7,672 nt of DNA from Planctomycetaceae bacterium (GTDB lineage Bacteria > Planctomycetota > Planctomycetia > Planctomycetales > Planctomycetaceae): the NCBI GenBank assembly GCA_003503535.1, contig DOCI01000232.1:17329-25000 (forward strand), in the 5' to 3' direction. The notes under the pieces were generated by a model. It did no database searches. It was not told the origin of the DNA and was given only the letters and a program-made list of their open reading frames with translations. Made by a program: the position numbers and the translations under genes. Shown here piece after piece: positions 7,460 through 7,672 of the stretch (position 1 is the stretch's first letter; every line of letters begins with the position of its first letter).

Positions 7460-7672
7460 TCAATCAGGATCTTTGATGACGTGTGGGGCGATCATCAGGT
7501 AAACACATTCTTTCTGCTTATGATCGGAACAACACTCGATGAGGAAAGTTTGGGAATCTTTCAATTCTTCGGAAAAATGAAGACGGTGCGTTGTCACGCT
7601 GGGAACCTGAATAGAGGCTTTTTTCCCTTGTACCGTTGAAGAAAAAGTTTGAACATCATCGATGGAACTGGA
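7460..7672 (-). CDS. C-terminal 70 residues of a leftward gene cut by the window edge
   Basis: An uninterrupted minus-strand frame runs from the window edge to a TGA at 7460-7462. It has no start codon of its own near the edge, so it is the tail of a longer protein. It is supported by the strong minus-strand terminator 67 bp downstream. The visible sequence has IQVPSVTTHRLHFSEELKDS near residues 21-40, two adjacent cysteines (C47, C48) and ends in YLMIAPHVIKDPD. The pattern of beta strands followed by a hydrophobic strand and a P-H-V-I-K-D-P end is reminiscent of the C-terminal part of secretin-like proteins, where a similar TPRII-type ending occurs. This is only a resemblance. The function should be left as hypothetical until the full gene is seen. 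Confidence 0.75.
   Translation of the reverse strand, partial: SSSIDDVQTFSSTVQGKKASIQVPSVTTHRLHFSEELKDSQTFLIECCSDHKQKECVYLMIAPHVIKDPD

Overview
The window looks like chromosomal DNA from a planctomycete. The strongest evidence is the linked pair at 1253-5810: a PSCyt1-DUF1549-DUF1553 protein followed by a DUF1501 protein, an arrangement greatly expanded in Planctomycetes. Moderate GC, N-terminal export signals and poor Shine-Dalgarno sites fit this. I cannot resolve the genus from sequence alone.

Layout from left to right. Positions 1-391 hold no convincing gene but contain a spaced direct repeat and several short GC hairpins. Positions 392-1144 (minus) encode a PAS-AraC regulator. A 108-bp divergent intergenic region follows and must hold the control sequences for both directions. 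Positions 1253-4339 (plus) encode a large exported protein with two CXXCH motifs. It overlaps by 8 bp a DUF1501 gene of the alkaline-phosphatase-like superfamily with a twin-arginine signal (4332-5810). A 439-bp gap with a clear 7-bp hairpin follows. Positions 6250-7059 (plus) encode a secreted endonuclease/exonuclease/phosphatase (EEP) family hydrolase. After about 300 bp without a recognisable gene, a bidirectional intrinsic terminator (7358-7393) faces a leftward gene whose last 70 codons enter from the right edge.

The most plausible functional unit is the divergent regulator plus the DUF1553/DUF1501 pair: a PAS-sensed signal controlling a two-gene, translationally coupled operon whose products act outside the cytoplasm. 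The substrate of such pairs is not known to me. A role in breaking down a complex or sulfated organic compound is a common suggestion but is inference here. The EEP hydrolase may be separate, since 439 bp and possible secondary structure lie between it and the pair. I found no CRISPR array, tRNA, rRNA, insertion sequence or recognisable defence system. The window is best described as a typical planctomycete accessory operon with its regulator rather than a demonstrably new system.
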